64,000 nt of DNA. Origin: Chiua virens (lineage: Eukaryota; Basidiomycota; Agaricomycetes; Boletales; Boletaceae). The stretch spans positions 806,001 to 870,000 of the forward strand of contig JAHNUO010000003.1 in assembly GCA_019787685.1 (NCBI GenBank). Direction: 5' to 3'. The position numbers and the translations under genes are program-made. Each line of letters starts with the position of its first letter. Within the stretch, counting starts at the first letter, position 1. The notes below the pieces were generated by a model, which worked only from the letters and a program-made list of their open reading frames with translations, ran no database searches and was not told the origin of the DNA. Positions 58,127-64,000 of the stretch are shown in pieces.

Positions 58127-58783
58127 GCTTGTAGGCTGCGGATACCCTTAGACTTCGGTCCGAATGGAACATATTGTATGAAGAAAGACTGACCTGGGCG
58201 TGAAGATCCCGATTCATTGAGTGCGCTTTCGATTCTGGACGGGAGTATGGAGGAGTTGCGAGGTGAGTAGAACTGCCGTCTTCTGACCTAGACATTCTGA
58301 ATGCTGACAATGCTCGTCTGGGAGTCGACGAGGATAATATAACCTATACTCACCGACTCAACCCGATTCTCGAATGAGAAAGGCTGGACAAGGCTGTCAG
58401 CTCTCGTTCCCGTGAAGGTTTCTATATTCCGAACTGAAGGATTGTGTTGCTGTACACCACAAGGATTGAGCTTCCCTTGCGCCAGTTCGTCATTGGGAGG
58501 CTCCTCCCACCGTGCACGAGGCAGACACACGTCATCGCTTTCCGGATGCGATCTGACTTTGGGAGCGTCGACCACTGCAGTAGAAAAACGTTCCGAATGC
58601 GTTCAGCATCGTTTTGACCGAGATCGTGTTACTGACGCGGACGCATGTCACGATGTCGTATTTCTCGTCATTATTATCAAGCTTCAAGGATAATTTACAC
58701 GATGACAATTACATACATATATTTTGCGAAGCGGGCGGTCCGCGCGGCCGTCAATATTACCTAGTAGAAACCAATACATGCTC
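58127..58783. other. Short intergenic stretch, no supported gene
   Basis: About 650 bp between two minus-strand genes. A minus frame at 58288-58575 is open but unmatched and may be 5' UTR or an unrecognised upstream exon of the pseudo-GTPase gene. Confidence 0.35.
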
Positions 58784-61059
58784 TCAACACCTAGGTGGCG
58801 ACGATGTCGGGCAGGCAAACAAATTCAACGAGTCGTCCGAAGGCAGTAAGATTCTGGACGACCCTGCGAGTGGGGGTGACACTTTTCTGAAGCTGTCCTT
58901 CTTTACCCGTTTGCGCGGTGCACGGGACTCCTGCGAAGAGAGAGATGGAACATACTTTTCGGGTATAACGGATGGCGGTGGCTCTGGTTGCGGACACGGC
59001 TTTGAGTGCAGCACGACGCGGTGCTTCTGGGCTTCGGCTAACACAGAAGAGAGTCTCGTCCAATTTGGACGCTTAAGAGAGGGACTACTAGGATAATTCT
59101 CCTTTTCCGTCTCGTCTTGACTTTCGAAACCATCTTCCGGGCGGTATTCAGTGTCAGAGAGCTGAGAGGAAGAGGATGTGGGGGAGAACGAGGATGAACG
59201 TCGGTAGCAGGTTGAGACGGGTGTACGGGCAGATATCGATGACACCGCCTTGGAGTTGGTGGCATCCCAAATCCGTGAATGAGCATGTCGTAGTGGAGTA
59301 TGCGGGTGACCCTCGTCAAGCTTCCGTTTCTTATTGACTGGCGTCTGTCGAATCCAGGAATCAACCGCGCACTCCCACTTCCACCCTTTGCTGGTCCTCG
59401 GGCCAGGTCCTGCACGTTTTGAATAATTTGACAGCGGGATAACGGGACAACTGTCTCCTCCGAAGCATTGACGTTCCGCTGTATCCACCGCTTCCATGAG
59501 CTGTCGTCTATATCTCATAACAAGCACAGAATCGCCCTTCTGTGAGCTCGCTACCGATGTCTCAAAGTGACGAAGTGCGCATGCCCACAAGGAGGCTTCA
59601 AGCGTAAAGAGTTCTGCAGAGCAAAGCGCGGATGAATACGATTTCAGCTCCGAGAGGAATGATTCGAAGAAGTCTCCGCAAGTTTGATTTTCTTCGGAAC
59701 AGGTGAGGTGCACCATTAATTTGTGAAAGGTTTGTGGAATGGGCTTTGAATAATTGAGTATGGCCAGGAGGAGGTTTGGATTCTCGATCGAATTCCGGAA
59801 TGCGACCAACATGTGGGTCGTAAAGACGACGATTATATCTGGGAGGTCGATAGGAACACCCTGGGGTTTTATCCGAAAACAGTGGAGTTGTGCATCATAA
59901 CAATGATGGAGTATGTCGATGATAGCGTAGATTCGGGATGGTGTTCGGAGATAGAAAAGGGAGTCGCGTTGACTGAAAAGCAGATCGAACAGGCTGGACA
60001 TCAACTCGGAAAGCTTGTCTCTGAGCGTCGCAAATTGGGAAGAATATCCTATGACATCTGGCGAAGAACCTAATATTTCCCAGAAGTTCAAAGAAAGCGC
60101 ACGGATTATAGGTGATATGAGAGTCGATATCGCTGCTTTCGATTGCGTACAATAATCTATTCAAAACCTTGGAAGTCCATAGCATGGTCGCATTAGATGA
60201 AGAAGATTGTGACAAGCGACCAAGGACCGCTTGGCAAAATGTGGATGTGGTGAAAAGCAAGGAGCTCGAAGATGCTACGGATGGGTTGTTGCCAGTGGTC
60301 CACTTTGTATGAAGGTCGAGCAGATAGTTTATATGAGTTGGATGTGTCACCGGTGGTGGATAGTTCGGATTAGATGGCAGAAGCGCTTGTGCGAGAGTGA
60401 CATGCAAGAGAAGCGTAGATTCGTGTACCAGGCCGGAAGAGAGGCAATGGTCAAGTAGAATGGTGACAAGGGTGTGATGGTGGGTACAGATGGATAAGAT
60501 CATGGACAAGGCATGCGACACGATTAGGAACCTAGAAATCGTAAATCAGATCAGTTTAATGTGGTACTCGGGGATGACGCCACGAATACCTGCGATAATG
60601 TGGTGGCACGGCCTCATAAACGGAGTCTACGTCAATTGTATCAGTTTCATCGGCTGAAGCTCCACCAGGATCAACTGAAGTGTTATCACAACTTGCAGCG
60701 GGCAAGTTTTCGCCAATAACCAAACTGCACATTGCAGCGAGACTAGGTGTGCGTTCACTGGGTGCATGACCATAGGCAACGTATGTCACATTCTTGAATG
60801 CATCGCAGACCGCGTAAATCCGTCTTGAGAGTTCAAATTCGTCCGCGGAACATGTTAATTTCTTGTTTCCTGTCGAAGGACAAAACACGGAAAGAGGAGG
60901 ACGGCTGTGAGGATCCCAGCTGGACGAGTGTTTCGAATGGGTGACATGAGACGCTACCGCCGCCTTTGGAAGCGCAGCCAGAGAGTTGCATTTGTTCCTA
61001 AGAGGTCTGAGGAGACGACAGACGCGGGAAGTTGTAAGATGTTCACCACTCTCTGACAT
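58784..61059 (-). CDS. Unrecognised large protein, helical N-terminal half with disordered basic C-terminus
   Basis: ATG at 61057-61059 (MSESGEHLTTSRVCRLLRPL). An intron (GTATTC...TTTCTAG, about 60540-60592) joins HYR to FLIVSHALSMILSICTHHH. A 64-nt intron near 60140-60210 joins FCQAVLD to YCTQSKAAISTLISPIIRAL. The rest is open to the stop at 58784-58786. Total roughly 730 aa. The first 400 residues are helical and Leu/His-rich (RDKLSELMSSLFDLLF); the C-terminal half is Ser/Pro-rich with nuclear-localisation-like basic clusters (NKKRKLDEGH; PRKRVKKDSF). A CACGTG lies 50 bp upstream (61109-61114). No family recognised; a nuclear protein is inference. Confidence 0.7.
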
Positions 61060-61233
61060 ATCCGACTCAAGTCAAGTTTGTTGCCTAACACGCGTGATTT
61101 TTCCAAGTCACGTGCTATTATACACATACATACTAGTAGTGCTACCACATATCTCCCCTAAATCCTAACGAATGATGACGACTGAATGAAATTGAAAGAA
61201 ATATCATCGAAGTGAGTAGATTTCAAATTGTCC

Positions 61234-64000
61234 TCAGGGATCACTGTCGCTCGTCCCACTATCCGTTTCGTCGTGGCCCCATACGGCAAAAGCACGGTAG
61301 TGTTGGTGATCGTCCTGCCTCTCGCTCGCTCTGGATTGAGGATGGCCCCTTCTGTCGGAAACACTGTCTGGTATCGTGGGTGTCTGAAGGTCGTCGTCTA
61401 AGTCCCTATTTCGAGGGATTCGACTACGACCACTGCAGTACTGCTTGGCCGAGTGGAGGTCGTCTCTGGCACCTCGCTGAGCACGGTCCATAGGTGACAA
61501 CGAATCATCGGAGGAATCAGAGATAGTGGGGGAAGAAACGTCGGTCGTGAACGTCGAATGGCGATTATGGTTTGGAAGATGACTTGGAATATGCGGTGGT
61601 AAGTGAGTAGGACCCGCAAACCGTCCGGGAGTGCCAACACCTGAGCGTAATCCCGATTTTGACCGTGATCTCGATCTCGCTGAGCGAGCCTTCTCGGGTG
61701 CGAGGCGGTGTGTGAGGGCAATCTCAAACTCATCCTCCGTTTGTGATCCCACCTCCCGTGCTTTCAAAAGTCCGAGTGCGAATTCCGCCGCGGTCTGCTC
61801 GTGTTGTATATGCATGCTGATATGTTGCCTCTTGCTCTGAGCATCGCTCGAGGAATCATCAATGTCGAACTTGTCGTCTTCCTCCGCCATTTCTTCTTCA
61901 CTTTCTTCCGCCTCTTCTTCAAGGGTTTCAGAGGTAAGTGACCCATCTGCTGTGGCGCCGAAAGCAGCCTTCCGCGCACGGCTCGCCTTCGTCGGTCCTT
62001 CCTCCACGACGACGAACGACTTTTGTCTCTGGCGCTCGTTCCACTTCAGGGTACGAGAAATGGAGTGGAACCAGTCAGTGGACTGCTTATCGGCGCATAC
62101 GGTGGGGAATGGGTATTTTGAGGCAGTGATCTTGATATGGTCGCCCTCTGTCCCCAAGATTCAGAACTGAGTCGTCCAATATCACGTAAAAAGCCAACTT
62201 ACGCTTGAGTTCTACCCGCCCGCGGCCGTCGAACGAGGCCCATGCGGTGCTACGGGAGTTATATGGAACGCAAATTCTGAGTTCCATGCTATCAGGGAGG
62301 AGCATAGGACGGAAGGACAGCGTGTGGGGACAAATGGGACTGATGAGAATGGCTGGGATTTCTGGGTGCACAAGGGATCCACCAGCGGAAAGCTTTCACA
62401 TGATTAGTATTTCCGGATAATGAGTTTGAATAAATCTCACCGAGTATGCAGTTGATCCGGTCGGTGTGGCTACACACAGCCCATCCGCCTGTACGGTGGT
62501 CATGTGATGCTCGTCGCCTACACCGCAGAAGTCAAGAAGACGAGCCACAGAAGAAAGCTATTGATACATACCAAAGAGCTCCAGCAAGCTGACGTAGGGA
62601 CTTGGTCCTCGATCCACGACAAGGTCATTCAAGACTTCGAACGTCTCCACAGGGCGGGTGGTGAAGCACATGATTTCCTTGTCCTTCGGGCACTTCCCAC
62701 CGTCGGGTAAGACGCCGCCTGACCAACCACCCTCAAGTGCTTCCCACCCATCCTTTGTTAGGTCTTTCATCATGATCTCGCCGGTCTCCCCTTTCTTCAC
62801 CGCCTTTCTACACTTCTTTTTGTCGAATCCTGCACGATACACGGTGCAGGTGAATCGCATGCGGAGGTTTACGCGGATACCAGCATCAATGGCAGAATCT
62901 ACCACAGCTTGATGATCCGCGAAGTCGAAATTTGTAAGGAAACCGAGAGAACCCAGAGCAAATGGAAGGACAGGGTGGAACGATGCGCTGGAACAACCAC
63001 GAAGTGAAGAGTACGGTTCCATCGCCGCCCAGCTGCAGATCGTTTAGAAATATGAAACTCGTCACAACAGAAATGCTTACAGTGATAACAAAATCAAAGA
63101 GATGTGGACTGTGACTACACATTTCACTAGTCCAGTAGCGGAGCTGTCCTTCTTGTTGTGCATGCATGTCTTCTTGAGAGGTGTATGATGACATTGACGA
63201 TAGCGAATTGTTACTTGACGATCTCCTGCTAGGAAATGGGTCGAATAACTCGGGATGATCACGTTTGATGCCAGCGGCGTCGAAGCGTCTAGAATGCTGG
63301 AGCTGATGATCTACATAACTGCACACATGTATGAGAACTTCAGGAGATGACAAAGAACATTAATGTGTTACGCACACGATAAGACCACGATGTCCGCTTC
63401 GCCGTTTGAGCATGAGGTAAAGCGCGAGCTCGCGGGTCAACTTGATAAGCCTATTGTCTCGAGCCTTGGTCACGATGAGGACGCTCTGAATGTTCGCACG
63501 TATCCGGGCACGGCCTGTACAGGTTGAGCAGGAAACGTGAAGGCGAACGTAGAACAACTTACCCAGCTGCTTGCTCATTTCTCGAACACCAACGGCAGTT
63601 TCCGCAAGCTGCCTTGTCAAGCTACTACTGTGCGGATCATCGTCGTCCTCAATACCAGTCAACATGGGGTTAACGCCATCCCTGCACGGAAGTTCAGGGG
63701 CTGGTGCAGGAGCCACTTGGCTCTCCTGGCGTGATCGTTGCGGTCGCTGAAGGGACCTGGCGACGCCAACATCGGTGCCAAGGACGTCTTTCTCCTTTGT
63801 ATGCAGCCAATCCTGAAGCGATGCACCCTTGTCAAGATGGGAGTGCACAAAGCACGGGGATTTGGTTGGTAGATGAGAAGAATCCATAGACAAGGGTATC
63901 GAGTCCAAACTTGAAGGAGAGCTTGAAATGGAGACGGGTGTTGCACTATTGCAAGATGGTTGTCGCGTAATAACATCGGCTATCGTCGGTGATGCCGCAT
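61234..64000 (-). CDS. ATP-NAD kinase with long acidic/Ser-rich C-terminal extension, N-terminus cut by window
   Basis: It phosphorylates NAD+ to NADP+. In order, from the right edge: a disordered N-terminus, [40 protein letters not shown], the substrate-binding [44 protein letters not shown], the glycine-rich [15 protein letters not shown] (assembled over an intron), and [16 protein letters not shown]. These are the full NAD-kinase core motifs. After SYPF-type [17 protein letters not shown] comes an extension of about 250 residues, acidic first ([19 protein letters not shown]), then Ser/Arg-rich ([11 protein letters not shown]). Stop at 61234-61236. The frame is open to base 64000, so the first exon(s) lie beyond the window. 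Confidence 0.92.

Noticed and set aside
60130..60215. Apparent frameshift in the large unrecognised gene
   Set aside because: A 64-nt intron (GTCGCT donor, CTAAT branch-like site, GAATAG acceptor) restores the frame as FCQAVLD-YCTQSK, so no indel is needed.

Overview
The window is nuclear DNA of a filamentous basidiomycete, most likely an Agaricomycete. Almost every gene that can be modelled is interrupted by short introns, mostly about 45-65 nt, with GT donors and AG acceptors. The gene set is eukaryotic: CHD1, an E(z)/EZH2-type methyltransferase, SLU7, RNase H2 subunit B, NAD kinase and a fungal ATP sulfurylase. Several families look locally expanded: C2H2 zinc-finger proteins, YCII-domain proteins, glycine-rich RRM proteins and AIG1/TRAFAC-like GTPases. 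No operons, CRISPR arrays or recognisable tRNA or rRNA genes were seen.

Region 1-19.2 kb is dense and mostly housekeeping. In order it holds a 2-methylcitrate dehydratase cut by the left edge (-), ATP sulfurylase MET3 (-, seven exons resolved), RNase H2 subunit B (-), a secreted Ser/Gly-rich protein (-), the CHD1 remodeler (+), a small membrane protein (-), splicing factor SLU7 (-) and the PRC2 catalytic subunit E(z) (+). SLU7 and E(z) share a divergent promoter of about 200 bp.

Region 19.2-41 kb is looser. It has one C2H2 gene (+), two YCII-domain genes in opposite orientation, a decayed flavin-monooxygenase-like stretch, a coiled-coil protein (+), an ankyrin-repeat protein with several single-base frame breaks (+) and two more C2H2 genes (-). 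One of these C2H2 genes carries a tandemly duplicated 5' exon. Long stretches here hold no supportable gene.

Region 41-58 kb is dominated by P-loop GTPases. There are a tandem two-domain protein, two convergent single-domain genes, and a possible fusion of an intact GTPase with a degenerate one that has lost the P-loop lysine. Between them lie a convergent pair of glycine-rich RNA-binding protein genes and a half-size ABC transporter whose nucleotide-binding domain lacks its catalytic motifs.

Region 58-64 kb has an unrecognised protein of about 0.7 kb-residue scale (-) and an NAD kinase (-) whose N-terminus runs off the right edge. The most interesting material is the GTPase/pseudo-GTPase cluster and the apparently ATPase-dead ABC transporter. 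Several genes carry single-base frame breaks, often at short homopolymers, so uncorrected sequence errors and real pseudogenisation must be told apart.
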